A DNA stretch of 64,000 bases from Parasediminibacterium sp051861445 (lineage in GTDB: Bacteria; Bacteroidota; Bacteroidia; Chitinophagales; Chitinophagaceae), in NCBI GenBank assembly GCA_051861445.1, contig JBHYCS010000008.1, positions 1-64,000 on the forward strand, written 5' to 3'. The notes under the pieces were generated by a model. The model saw nothing but the letters and a program-made list of their open reading frames with translations, had not been told where the DNA came from and did no database searches. Shown in pieces: positions 42,692 through 52,477 of the stretch. Both the position numbers and the translations under genes were made by a program. Numbering within the stretch: position 1 is the first letter of the stretch; each line of letters begins with the position of its first letter.

Positions 42692-45196
42692 ATGAAAAAT
42701 TTCGATACTCAAACCTCTCATCAATTTATTGCAAAAGCAAATATTGCAATTGCGTTTATAGATACAGGATTTTGCTATAGAGCCTTATCAGACAAATGGA
42801 AAATATTGTTTGAAATTTTTGATCAAACCATTCTTGGAAGTAATCATTTAGAATTATTTGGAGAAGAAAGCAATCAATGGAAACAACTGTACGAAAAAGT
42901 ATTGACAGGAACATTTAAAAAAATAGAAGCCCCCTTTAAAAAAAACAGTGGAATTGTACGTTGGTTAAATTGGGACATTCAACCTTATTTTAACGATTTT
43001 GGCGAAATAACAGGCATCTATTTACAAGTAGAAGATACAACAGATAGAAAAAAGAACGACCATTTATTACAAGAAATTTATGAAGTAGCCAATGTTGGTG
43101 GATGGGAAATAGATTTTGTAAACAACACCGTTTACTTCACTGATATTGCCAAACAAATTTTTGAAATACCAACCGATTTTGAACCTACAATAGACAATTA
43201 TTTATTTAGAATTAAAACCGAAACGGATAAACAATTAATAGCAAACGCAGTTTTAAACACCAAAAACAACGGTCTATCTTTTTCACATGAAATATTAACC
43301 ATTACCGAAAACAAACAAGACAAGTGGGTAAAAATTAATGGAAAAGCTGTACTCGATAAAGACATGTGTGTACGTGTATTTGGCACGTTAGAAGATATTG
43401 ACGAACAAAAAAAATTAGCCGCTCATGTTCAAAAAAGTGAGGAACAATTTAGAGGTGCTTTTGAAAACTCTGCAATAGGCATGGCATTAATTAAGCCAAA
43501 TGGCAGATGGATAGAAGTTAACAATAGCTTATGCAATATTTTAGGATACACAAAAGAAGAACTTTTACAATTTAAGTTTCAAGATGTTACACATGCCGAT
43601 GATATTCATACAGATTTACAATACTTACAAGATTTAATTGATGGTGTTCGTGAAAGTTACCACTTAGAAAAAAGATATATTCACAAAAATGGACACGTTA
43701 TTTGGGCTTTATTAGGCGTTTCACTTGTACATGACCAACAGGGTAATCCATTACATTTTATCTCTCAGGTAAAAGATATTACGAAAACAAAAGAAACTGA
43801 GCAACGCATTTTAGCAAGTGAGCAAAAGTTTAGAACACTCTTTAAATTATCGCCTGTTGCATTTTCAATCAACGATTTAGAAACGGGTAAATACATCGAT
43901 TTTAACGATGCTTTTGCAAAAGACATTGGATACACAAACACAGAAATATATGCATTAAGTTATTGGGATGTTATTCCAAAAGAATACCAAGAAATCGAAA
44001 TTAATATTCTCAATGCATTAAGTAAAACAGGCCATTTTGGCCCATACGAATTAGAATTTACCCGTAAAGATGGAAGCCTATATCCTGTTTTATTAAACGG
44101 TGTAAAAATAAAAGACAGTGAAGGAAAAGATATTATTTGGACAGTTGTTCAAAACCTTGCCGATATTAAACAAAAAGGCAAAGAGCTTTCGCTTTTAAAT
44201 GATCAAATTAGCCGTTCAAATTACCGATTAAAGGCGGCACAAGAAATTGGAAAATTGGGTTATTGGGAGTTAAACATTCAAACAAAAGAATCTTTCTGGT
44301 CTGATGAAGTGTATCGAATTTTTGGAATAGATAAATCCTCTTATGCAGCTAGCTACGATTTATTTTACAAAATGATTCATCCTGAAGATAGAAATGAATT
44401 TCATAAAGGAAGAAGAGCCGCTTTATCAGGCATGAGTAGCAATGATATTGAGTATAGAATTGTTTGCCCCGATAATTCTATCAAATTTGTGTATCAACGA
44501 ATGAGTGTTGTATATGATGAAGATAGAAACCCTATTCGTTTTGAAGGTATTGTTCAAGACATTACCATGCAAAAAAAGGGAGAACACCATTTAAAAGTAT
44601 TAGAATCCGTAATTATTAATCTTACAGATGCCGTTGTAATTACAGAGGTAAACCCAACTACTCCAGACGAACAAAGAATTGTATATGTAAATGATTCTTT
44701 TACAAAAATGACAGGTTATACTAAAGATGAGGTTATTGGCAAATCACCTAAAATATTACAAGGTCCAAAATCGGATAGAAATGAATTAGATCGATTAAAA
44801 AAATCGCTACAACGTTGGGAGCCTTGTGAAATAGAAACAGTAAACTACAAAAAAAATGGTGATGCTTTTTGGATTAACTTCTCAGTATCACCAGTAGCTA
44901 ATCAAAATGGCAATTATACCCATTGGATTGCTATTGAAAGAGATGTAACAGAACGCAAAAAATATATTCAAGAAATTGAAGACCAAAACAAAAAATTACG
45001 AGAAATTGCTTGGACACAATCACACGTACTCAGAGCACCTGTAGCAAAAATTATGGGACTAGTAAATCTTCTAAATGATACAACTTTTGTAGAAAATAGT
45101 ACAACAGAAGTATTAAATTACATAACTTCATCTGCCACAGAATTAGATGATATTATTAGAAAGATTGTGTACACTACAGAAACAATTGAAAACTAA
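42692..45196 (+). CDS. Multi-PAS signalling protein ending in a DHp-like helix without ATPase domain, copy 1
   Basis: A soluble 834-aa protein with about six PAS/PAC units (for example FENSAIGMALIKPNGRWIEVNNSLCNILGYTKEELL, VYVNDSFTKMTGYTKDEVIGKSPKILQGPKSDR). The last about 65 residues read KLREIAWTQSHVLRAPVAKIMGLVNLL...SSATELDDIIRKIVYTTETIEN, a histidine-kinase dimerisation helix pair with His778 in the H-box place. No HATPase_c domain follows; the protein ends 57 residues past the histidine. It probably cannot autophosphorylate. The next gene, five bases on, is a lone receiver. I chose ATG 42692; the frame is open from a TTG at 42620. Confidence 0.85.
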   Translation: MKNFDTQTSHQFIAKANIAIAFIDTGFCYRALSDKWKILFEIFDQTILGSNHLELFGEESNQWKQLYEKVLTGTFKKIEAPFKKNSGIVRWLNWDIQPYFNDFGEITGIYLQVEDTTDRKKNDHLLQEIYEVANVGGWEIDFVNNTVYFTDIAKQIFEIPTDFEPTIDNYLFRIKTETDKQLIANAVLNTKNNGLSFSHEILTITENKQDKWVKINGKAVLDKDMCVRVFGTLEDIDEQKKLAAHVQKSEEQFRGAFENSAIGMALIKPNGRWIEVNNSLCNILGYTKEELLQFKFQDVTHADDIHTDLQYLQDLIDGVRESYHLEKRYIHKNGHVIWALLGVSLVHDQQGNPLHFISQVKDITKTKETEQRILASEQKFRTLFKLSPVAFSINDLETGKYIDFNDAFAKDIGYTNTEIYALSYWDVIPKEYQEIEINILNALSKTGHFGPYELEFTRKDGSLYPVLLNGVKIKDSEGKDIIWTVVQNLADIKQKGKELSLLNDQISRSNYRLKAAQEIGKLGYWELNIQTKESFWSDEVYRIFGIDKSSYAASYDLFYKMIHPEDRNEFHKGRRAALSGMSSNDIEYRIVCPDNSIKFVYQRMSVVYDEDRNPIRFEGIVQDITMQKKGEHHLKVLESVIINLTDAVVITEVNPTTPDEQRIVYVNDSFTKMTGYTKDEVIGKSPKILQGPKSDRNELDRLKKSLQRWEPCEIETVNYKKNGDAFWINFSVSPVANQNGNYTHWIAIERDVTERKKYIQEIEDQNKKLREIAWTQSHVLRAPVAKIMGLVNLLNDTTFVENSTTEVLNYITSSATELDDIIRKIVYTTETIEN

Positions 45197-45201
45197 AAAA
45201 A

Positions 45202-45603
45202 ATGAGCTTACAAACCTTACTTGTAGATGATGATAAAATTGTAATTTTTTTACACAAAACAATGGTGGTAAAAACGGGCATTTCTACACAGCCTCTTGTT
45301 TTTAATGACGGTAAGCAAGCACTCGATTTTTTAAAAGCACAATACTCTGAAGAAAATGCTTATCTTATTTTACTAGACATTAATATGCCCATTATGAATG
45401 GATGGGAGTTCTTAGATGCTATTCAAGAATTGAGTTATGCAAATAAGTTATACATTATAATGGTTACCTCATCGGTTGATGGTGCAGATAAGGAAATGGC
45501 TAAAAAATATCCTCAAGTAATTGGCTACATTGAAAAACCAATAGATTTAAACAAATGGAAATCAATTAAAGAGATTCCTGTAATAGCTGATTTTTTTATC
45601 TAA
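45202..45603 (+). CDS. Stand-alone response-regulator receiver domain, copy 1
   Basis: A 133-aa CheY-like protein with no output domain. It has the acidic cluster VDDDK, phosphoacceptor D59 in ILLDINMPIMNGWEF, VTSS for the switch Thr/Ser, and IEKPID for the conserved lysine. All catalytic positions are kept, so it should accept phosphate. It is translationally coupled or nearly so to the ATPase-less PAS protein upstream. The phosphate source must be another kinase, acetyl phosphate, or an unrecognised activity of the PAS protein. Confidence 0.92.
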   Translation: MSLQTLLVDDDKIVIFLHKTMVVKTGISTQPLVFNDGKQALDFLKAQYSEENAYLILLDINMPIMNGWEFLDAIQELSYANKLYIIMVTSSVDGADKEMAKKYPQVIGYIEKPIDLNKWKSIKEIPVIADFFI

Positions 45604-45802
45604 TAACAAATAGCTTATTAAATATAATTTACATTTCTGCAAAAAAATTATATTGATACTGTAAAATTGTTTAACTATGCACACTACAAACACCCTTTTG
45701 CTTGCACAGTTATTAACGATTGCGTTCATAAATAAATTGCTTTTGCTCCATTGAATATAGAAAACTGGTTAAAGCAATTTTATTAACCCTGCTTTTAGCC
45801 AT

Positions 45803-48800
45803 ATGTTAACCATTGAAAAACATTATTTACAGCAAGAGCTTTATAGTTTGGTTCAAAACGATCCCTCTATTTTTAATTTTATTGAAGTTGCTAGCAGAGA
45901 TGGTTTATGGTATTGGAATTTAGAAAAGCCCGAAGATGAGTGGATGAACGAAACATTTTGGCATACACTCGGCTACAACCCTGTAGAAATGCCACACTCA
46001 ACTACTGCTTGGCAAAAAATTATTTTTAAAGACGACCTTGATAGTATCACTAAAAAAGTAAACGAGCATCTTGAACATAAAAGCAATTCGTTCGAGCAAC
46101 TTGTACGTTACAAACACAAGAACAATTCTACGGTTTGGATACAATGTAGAGGAATGGCCATTTATAATGAACAAGGCGTTCCAACAAGAATGTTAGGTGC
46201 ACATATTAATGTTACTGATATTAAAGAAAAAGAAATTACAATAAGTGCTGTTAATTCAAAACTAAAAAGCTGTATAGCCAACTTAGGCGATTTGGTTTTT
46301 GTAATCGATCACCATTTTCGAATCAATGAATATTACACCGAAAATGCCTACAACGACTTGTATACAACACCAGAAAATTTTGTTGGCAAAAGCTTAGCAG
46401 AACTTCATTTTCCACCTGAACTTACCCATCAATTTATTAATACAATCAATATCACTTTACAAAATGGCACAAAACAAACTTTAACCTACGATTTACACAT
46501 TCAACAATCGTTAAAGCACTTTCAATTAACCACAATACCAGTTTTAAAAAACGTTGTAAACACAGAAGTTATATGCGTTATCGACAATATATCTGCAATA
46601 AAATATGCCGAAAAAGAAAAAGAATTATTAGCCAATTTAGTCCATAATGCTACCGATGCCATTATTACAAAAGGTGAAAACAACTTAATTACCAATTGGA
46701 ACAAAGGAGCAGAAGCATTATATGGATATACTAAAGAAGAAGCACTCGGAAAAAATTTATACCATTTAACCAAATGCAACATTCAGAAAGATGAGTTAGA
46801 AAAAAAACTACAAAAGCTAATTAATGAAGGCTTTTGGAAAGCCGAAATGATTCATTATCACAAAAACGGAACTCCATTACAAGTAGAAATATCTTCAACA
46901 GCCATGAATACAGAAGGAAATGCTGTTAATGCTTGTATCTCTATTATCAAAGACATAAAACAACAAAAAAAAGTAGCTTATCAACTTCAACAAGACAATT
47001 ATTCGTTAACACTACAAGTTAAAGATAAAACAACCGAAATCAACGATTTACTCGAAAAAATAAATGACGGCTTTATAACCATCAATCATCAGCAAGAATA
47101 TACGTACATCAACAAAAAAGCCTGCAACCTCATTAAAAAAACACCTACTGATGTGCTTGGAAAAAACATATGGGAAGTTTTTCCTGAAGCTGTAGAATCT
47201 GCAACTTATTTTGCCATTCAAAAAGCATTAGCCACACAACAATATGTAACCCATGTTGACTTTTTTAAACCATTGAATTTGTGGCAAGAAAACCACATTT
47301 ATCCAACAGAAAATGGTCTTTCTATTTTTATTAGAGATATTACAGAAAGTAAATTAGCACTTGAAAAAACCATTGTTTCTGAACGAAATTTAAAAGCAAT
47401 ATTCAATAGTACTTCAGAAGGTTTTGTATTAATAGATGCCCACACTTTTCAAGTAAAAACTTTTAATCAAAAAGCGAAAGAATTTGCCTTTTGGCATGGT
47501 AATAATAAACTAGAAACAGGTAAACATATCTATAACTTTATTTTACCAGAACGAGTAACTACCGTACAAACACTTTTGTACAAAGTTATTGCTGGCGAAA
47601 CAATTGCATATGATAAAGATTATCTACAAGCAGATGGCACTGTAAAGTGGCTGCATTACAGTATTGTACCCGTATTTGACAATAATAAAATGTACAGCAT
47701 TTGTATTACTGGAAAAGATATTTCTGAAAGAAAAAATGCCGAGCAAAAAATTGCAGACAGAGAAATGCGTTTTAGAAAGCTCATTGAAAATAGTTTTGAC
47801 GGTTTTATATTACTCTCAGCCACACAAGAAGTTTTAGAAATAAGCAATAGAGGCCTACATATTTTAGGAATTGAAGAAAAAGAAATTATAGGTAATAAAA
47901 ACTTTAGTTTTTTAAGTTCTGAAAGTATTGGGTTAGCTGAAGAAATGCTACAAAAGATTATTGAAAACCCGAATCAAAATATACAAATTGAATGTAAAAT
48001 AAATTGCAAGCAAAAAAAATGGATTGAAGCAGGCTTCCATAACCAACTAAACGAACCCTCTATACAAGCTATTGTTGTAAATTTTAGAGACATTACCAAC
48101 CGTAAAAAAAATGAAGAAGAAATAAATAAATTTAATGAACGATTTATTTTGATTTCTAAAGCAACTAACGATGCTGTTTGGGATTGGAATTTAATAACCA
48201 ACGAAATTTGGTGGAGCGAAGCCCATTATACATTATTTGGTTTTAATCCAGCAGAACCATTGCCTTCACAAGAAGAATTTATGTCTAAAATTCATCCTGA
48301 AGATGTGCCTAAATTATTTGCAGGATTTGAGAGAATTTATACAGAAAAAATTAAAGGATGGGATGGCGAAACCCGTTTTTTTAAACAAGATGGAACAATT
48401 GGAACTGCTTATCAAAGATGCTTTGTACTGTACAATACCAACAATGAACCAATTAGACTTTTAGGCTCATTTATGGATATAACCAAAGCCAAAAATGCGG
48501 AAGAAAAACTACGCCATAGTCACGAACTGATTGTAAAACTAACCAACAATCTAAAAGGAGCCATTTACCAAATAAAAACCTACACCAACGGAAATTCGAA
48601 TTTTGAATTTATAAGTAAAGGAATTGAACAACTTTTCCCTCATGTAAGTTTAGATGAAATTAAACAGCAATTACTCGATTTTTCTTACATAGAAGATGAA
48701 GACAAACAAAGAGTAATTGAAGGATTAAAAATTGCATCTGAACAACTATCAGATTGGGAATGCGAGTACCGTGTAAACATAGAAAAAGAATTAAAGTGGC

Positions 48801-49147
48801 TAAGGGTTATTTCTCATCCAGAACAATCAACCGATGGAAGTATTACATGGTATGGCAACATAGAAGATGTTACAGAACGTAGAAAACAACTCATTGCCAT
48901 AGAAACCCAAAACAAGCAATTGCGAGAAATTGCATGGATGCAATCACACATAGTTAGAGCCCCAGTTGCACGTATTTTAGGAATTGTACAACATTTATAC
49001 AAAGATATTAATTGGCTTAACCAATTTCCATATCAAAGAGAAATGTTACAACATATTGTAAGTTCTGCCAACGAATTAGACATTATTATAAGAAAAATTG
49101 TAAAACATACAGAAAGTATAGATAATTTGAATAACTTAGATGTCTGA
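45803..49147 (+). CDS. Multi-PAS signalling protein ending in a DHp-like helix without ATPase domain, copy 2
   Basis: A soluble 1114-aa protein of about eight PAS/PAC units (LVHNATDAIITKGENNLITNWNKGAEALYGYTKEEALGK, FEGFTSEGFVLIDA-like repeats, and PAS_3 units such as WDWNLITNEIWWSEAHYTLFGFNP). It ends KQLREIAWMQSHIVRAPVARILGIVQHL...SSANELDIIIRKIVKHTESIDNLNNLDV, with His1049 in the H-box place and only about 65 residues after it. As in copy 1, no N, G1, F or G2 box of an ATPase domain is present. A receiver gene follows 25 bases later. No membrane segment was seen, so it senses a cytoplasmic signal. Confidence 0.85.
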   Translation: MLTIEKHYLQQELYSLVQNDPSIFNFIEVASRDGLWYWNLEKPEDEWMNETFWHTLGYNPVEMPHSTTAWQKIIFKDDLDSITKKVNEHLEHKSNSFEQLVRYKHKNNSTVWIQCRGMAIYNEQGVPTRMLGAHINVTDIKEKEITISAVNSKLKSCIANLGDLVFVIDHHFRINEYYTENAYNDLYTTPENFVGKSLAELHFPPELTHQFINTINITLQNGTKQTLTYDLHIQQSLKHFQLTTIPVLKNVVNTEVICVIDNISAIKYAEKEKELLANLVHNATDAIITKGENNLITNWNKGAEALYGYTKEEALGKNLYHLTKCNIQKDELEKKLQKLINEGFWKAEMIHYHKNGTPLQVEISSTAMNTEGNAVNACISIIKDIKQQKKVAYQLQQDNYSLTLQVKDKTTEINDLLEKINDGFITINHQQEYTYINKKACNLIKKTPTDVLGKNIWEVFPEAVESATYFAIQKALATQQYVTHVDFFKPLNLWQENHIYPTENGLSIFIRDITESKLALEKTIVSERNLKAIFNSTSEGFVLIDAHTFQVKTFNQKAKEFAFWHGNNKLETGKHIYNFILPERVTTVQTLLYKVIAGETIAYDKDYLQADGTVKWLHYSIVPVFDNNKMYSICITGKDISERKNAEQKIADREMRFRKLIENSFDGFILLSATQEVLEISNRGLHILGIEEKEIIGNKNFSFLSSESIGLAEEMLQKIIENPNQNIQIECKINCKQKKWIEAGFHNQLNEPSIQAIVVNFRDITNRKKNEEEINKFNERFILISKATNDAVWDWNLITNEIWWSEAHYTLFGFNPAEPLPSQEEFMSKIHPEDVPKLFAGFERIYTEKIKGWDGETRFFKQDGTIGTAYQRCFVLYNTNNEPIRLLGSFMDITKAKNAEEKLRHSHELIVKLTNNLKGAIYQIKTYTNGNSNFEFISKGIEQLFPHVSLDEIKQQLLDFSYIEDEDKQRVIEGLKIASEQLSDWECEYRVNIEKELKWLRVISHPEQSTDGSITWYGNIEDVTERRKQLIAIETQNKQLREIAWMQSHIVRAPVARILGIVQHLYKDINWLNQFPYQREMLQHIVSSANELDIIIRKIVKHTESIDNLNNLDV

Positions 49148-49172
49148 ACCAATCTAAACCTAGAAAAATCCG

Positions 49173-49580
49173 ATGAATCTAAAAATACTAATTGTAGATG
49201 ATGACCCGATAGTCTTATATCTACATAGAATAATATTAGAAGATTGCAATATTGCTGAGAATCCCATTATTGCAGAAAACGGAAAAATTGCACTAGAAAC
49301 TTTATTGGCAGATAACAATATTGAAACAAATTATTTAGTTTTTTTAGATATCAATATGCCCATTATGGGTGGTTGGGATTTTTTAGAGGCGATTCAAACA
49401 ACCAATATTCAAAACAAAATATTTGTGGTAATGGTTACATCATCTTTAGATGCTAAAGATTATCAAAAAGCCAAATCGTATCCACAAGTAATCAGCTATT
49501 TAGAAAAACCATTAAACGAATCTGTTTGTACCCCAATAAAATCTTTACCACAAGTAAAACACTTTTTTGAAAAAAGTTAA
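49173..49580 (+). CDS. Stand-alone response-regulator receiver domain, copy 2
   Basis: A 135-aa CheY-like receiver closely related to the one at 45202. It has IVDDD, D59 in VFLDINMPIMGGWDF, MVTSS and YLEKPL. It lacks any DNA-binding or enzymatic output domain. It completes the second PAS/DHp-receiver module. Confidence 0.92.
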   Translation: MNLKILIVDDDPIVLYLHRIILEDCNIAENPIIAENGKIALETLLADNNIETNYLVFLDINMPIMGGWDFLEAIQTTNIQNKIFVVMVTSSLDAKDYQKAKSYPQVISYLEKPLNESVCTPIKSLPQVKHFFEKS

Positions 49581-49593
49581 TACACTCGATATA

Positions 49594-50190
49594 CTAATAT
49601 TCTTTTAACAATATCGTTATGGTGTGTGGTGCAGTTTCATCACCGCCAAAATAAGGATAAAGCTTGTATCCTAAAGCTTTACTAGTAGCTGCCAAACGTG
49701 GCATTGTAATACTTGTATCGTTTACCACAAACTTATACTCACCAGCAACAGCTTGAATTTCACAGTTAATATTGGTATTCAATGGAATGGCTGTAATTTC
49801 TTGAATGCTTCTTAAACCATTATTGTAAGTATAACCGTATAATCGTAATGCATTGTTGTACCAAGCCCACCCAATTCTTGCACTAAACTGATGGTGATGA
49901 GATTGATTATCTGAAAATCCGTACAGTTTATTTACGTCAGCTTGATTGGTAGCTAATCTTGTTGCATACCTAGCAGATTCATTAAAACGAGTGATAAATT
50001 TAAGCTGATTGGTTTCAACCAATTGTATTGTTGTAGAATCATCATTTGCATAATGCATTCCAGCTTTAATAGTATAGGTTGTAAAATAAATGGCATTTTT
50101 AACACCCAAATTCACAGTAGAATATTCTTTCGAACAGCCTACCATCATCAATAAAATAATATAAAATGCCAACAACAACAGTTTATTCAT
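49594..50190 (-). CDS. Hypothetical lipoprotein
   Basis: A 198-aa predicted lipoprotein (LLLMMVGC, Cys19). The mature part is beta-rich and aromatic (FTTYTIKAGMHYANDDSTT, HHHQFSARIGWAWYNNALRLYGYTYNNG, CEIQAVAGEYKFVVNDTSITMPR, GYKLYPYFGGDETAPHTITILLKEY). The final block, a glycine-rich strand with PYFGGDETAPH, resembles jelly-roll polysaccharide-lyase or lectin-like domains of secreted proteins, but no catalytic set was identified. It is convergent with the receiver gene and stands alone. Confidence 0.65.
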   Translation of the reverse strand: MNKLLLLAFYIILLMMVGCSKEYSTVNLGVKNAIYFTTYTIKAGMHYANDDSTTIQLVETNQLKFITRFNESARYATRLATNQADVNKLYGFSDNQSHHHQFSARIGWAWYNNALRLYGYTYNNGLRSIQEITAIPLNTNINCEIQAVAGEYKFVVNDTSITMPRLAATSKALGYKLYPYFGGDETAPHTITILLKEY

Positions 50191-50327
50191 AAAGCAAGCT
50201 TAAGCAAATATCTAAAATACGATAAACACTTCAAAAAGGTTGCGTATATCAATGTATTTACCAAAATGAATCATCAAAACACAGGCAACCCACAAGTGAA
50301 TTAAGCTATTGTAGTACACAAAAAACA

Positions 50328-50335
50328 TACCTTTG
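50328..50335 (+). promoter_or_regulatory. -7 promoter element of mutL
   Basis: TACCTTTG matches TAnnTTTG and lies 22 bases before the GTG start at 50358. A TTG at 50309-50311 lies 16 bases upstream of it, close to the expected -33 spacing. Confidence 0.55.
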
Positions 50336-50357
50336 TTCATTACTCAAAAAAACAATA

Positions 50358-52232
50358 GTGGCTGATATCATTCAATTATTACCAGATAACATTGCAAACC
50401 AAATAGCAGCAGGAGAAGTTATTCAACGACCATCAAGTGCTGTAAAAGAATTGTTAGAAAATGCAGTAGATGCAGGTGCTACAGAAATTAAACTAATCGT
50501 AGCAGATGCAGGTAAAAGTTTAATTCAAGTAATAGATAATGGTAAAGGCATGTCTGAAACTGATGCAAGGATGTGCTTTGAAAGACATGCAACTAGCAAA
50601 ATTAAAGCGATAGACGATTTATTTCATATAAAAACAATGGGCTTTAGAGGCGAAGCTTTAGCTAGTATTGCAGCCGTTGCTCAAGTAGAACTGAAGACAA
50701 AAAAAGCCAACGAACAACTAGGCACTTACATTGAAATTGAAAACAGTGTTGTATTAAAACAAGAACCTTGTGCCTTCACAAATGGCACAAGTATTAGTAT
50801 GAAAAACTTGTTTTTCAGTGTGCCTGCTCGTAGAAATTTTTTAAAAACCAATGCTGTAGAAATGCGACATATTGTAGACGAATTTATTCGTGTTGCTATG
50901 GCATTTCCACATATTTTTTTTTCACTCACTAGCGATCAACAACAGGTTTTTCATTTGGAAGCAGGCAGTTTAAAGCAACGTATTGTTCAAATTTTAGGAA
51001 ATCAATACAATTCTAAATTGGTGAATGTGAAAGAAGAAATGGATTATATGAATGTATATGGTTTTGTTGGAAAACCAGAAACGGCTAAAAAAACTCGTGG
51101 TGATCAATATTTTTTTGTAAACAATCGTTTTATAAAAAGCAGCTATTTAAACCATGCAGTGAACACAGCTTTTAGCGAAATGATAGCTAAAGATAGCTTT
51201 CCTAGTTATGTATTGTTCATCGATTTAGATCCTTCTCAAATCGATATCAATGTTCATCCTACAAAACAAGAAATAAAGTTTGAAGACGAAAAAATTGTGT
51301 ATGCGTTTATTCAAGCAGCTGTAAAACATGCATTGGCTCAATTTAGTATTGCACCATCTTTAGATTTTACACTTAATCAAGATATACAGAGCTTAGAAGC
51401 CGTAAGCAAACCCTTTACACCACAGCAACAAACGGCTGCTGCATCGTCTAATTTGTATAAAACCTTTACACAGCGTAATCAAGCACATACGATTGAACCG
51501 AATGAAAAAAGTGAACTCAGCCATTGGAAAACATTTTTTAAACCATCTGAACTAGCACAAGAAAGCAAAAAAGAAGCCGCTGCAACAACCTTAAACAACG
51601 CTGAAAATACAGCACTTGCCTATGAAGCCGCTTATTCACAACAATTGCTTCATCAACCAAGCATTCATGTATCTGAATGCATACAAATTCAAAAAACATA
51701 CATTATAGCTACCACAGAAAACGGTTTTATTTTGGTGCATCAACAGCTAGCACATGAACGTATTTTATATGAAAAATACAGTGTAGCAGCCCATGGCTCT
51801 AAAATGGCATCACAAAAATTATTGTTTCCAATTTCACTTGATATTTCAGCATCTGATGAAGCATTATTACAAGATTTGTTGACAGAGTTAAATATGATTG
51901 GCTATTTGTTAGACAAAAATGAAAACAATCAATTTACACTTGTTGGTAGCCCTGCTGATGTTGCTGTTGGAAACGAAAAGCATAGCATAGAATTATTGCT
52001 AGAACAATTTAAACATTTTAGTAGCGATATAAAATTTAGCAAACGAGAAAAATTGGTTCGTTGCATGGCTAGGCAACAAGCTATTAAAAGCGGTAGAACC
52101 TTGCAACAAAACGAAATGAAGCAATTGGTAGAAGAATTGTTTGTATGCAATACACCTAATATTACGCCTACAGGAAATCCAACTTTTGTAGACTTTAAAG
52201 AAGATTATATTGATAGAATGTTTGGAAAATAG
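50358..52232 (+). CDS. mutL: DNA mismatch repair protein MutL
   Basis: A matchmaker ATPase linking MutS to downstream repair. The GHKL ATPase is complete: VKELLENAVDAGATEI, VIDNGKGM, FERHATSKI, TMGFRGEALASIAA and FVNNRFIKS. The C-terminal dimerisation domain is present, but the endonuclease motif DQHA(X)2E(X)4E appears as HQQLAHERILYE (from H461), and the CPHGRP-type motif appears as TPTGNP (603-608). The metal-binding residues therefore look lost, and this MutL may not nick DNA itself. The start is GTG 50358, supported by the -7 box. Length (624 aa) is normal. Confidence 0.95.
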   Translation: MADIIQLLPDNIANQIAAGEVIQRPSSAVKELLENAVDAGATEIKLIVADAGKSLIQVIDNGKGMSETDARMCFERHATSKIKAIDDLFHIKTMGFRGEALASIAAVAQVELKTKKANEQLGTYIEIENSVVLKQEPCAFTNGTSISMKNLFFSVPARRNFLKTNAVEMRHIVDEFIRVAMAFPHIFFSLTSDQQQVFHLEAGSLKQRIVQILGNQYNSKLVNVKEEMDYMNVYGFVGKPETAKKTRGDQYFFVNNRFIKSSYLNHAVNTAFSEMIAKDSFPSYVLFIDLDPSQIDINVHPTKQEIKFEDEKIVYAFIQAAVKHALAQFSIAPSLDFTLNQDIQSLEAVSKPFTPQQQTAAASSNLYKTFTQRNQAHTIEPNEKSELSHWKTFFKPSELAQESKKEAAATTLNNAENTALAYEAAYSQQLLHQPSIHVSECIQIQKTYIIATTENGFILVHQQLAHERILYEKYSVAAHGSKMASQKLLFPISLDISASDEALLQDLLTELNMIGYLLDKNENNQFTLVGSPADVAVGNEKHSIELLLEQFKHFSSDIKFSKREKLVRCMARQQAIKSGRTLQQNEMKQLVEELFVCNTPNITPTGNPTFVDFKEDYIDRMFGK

Positions 52233-52405
52233 CTCTTCGTTATTACACAAAACTGTATGTTATAAATTAGATGAATGTATCAAGAATTTGTATAACACAT
52301 TTAATATGAAACAGCTGTACACATTAAAACTGTGAATATTAAGCCTTCATTAATTTTTTTATTGACAGATTTGCTTAAATTATTTTTTTTTGAACAATAT
52401 TGACT

Positions 52406-52413
52406 TATATTCG
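52406..52413 (+). promoter_or_regulatory. Candidate -7 element of a short RNA
   Basis: TATATTCG differs from TAnnTTTG by one base. It is 34 bases before a terminator-like hairpin, with no gene between. Confidence 0.35.
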
Positions 52414-52477
52414 CAACGGTTTTTCATAGGATATTGGATTTTAAAACGGGGCTGGATTTTTATCCTGGCCCTTTTTT
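52414..52477 (+). ncRNA. Putative small RNA (speculative)
   Basis: A short stretch between a -7-like box and a terminator-like hairpin would give a transcript of about 60 nt. It includes GGATTTTAAAACGG just before the hairpin. It does not encode a protein of more than a few residues. The call rests only on promoter-hairpin spacing; it could equally be the tail of a longer mutL transcript. Confidence 0.3.
52448..52477 (+). terminator. Terminator-like hairpin downstream of mutL
   Basis: GGGGCTGGAT (52448-52457) folds back on ATCCTGGCCC (52462-52471), with two four-pair helices and a small internal loop, followed by six T. It resembles the hairpin at 7784-7814 (GGCC/GGCC arms, four-base loop, preceded by GGATTTTAA about 40 bases upstream). 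Confidence 0.6.

Noticed and set aside
42692..45202. Frameshift separating the DHp helix from a lost ATPase domain
   Set aside because: The receiver gene starts five bases after the stop, leaving no room for an ATPase domain, and copy 2 has the same end.
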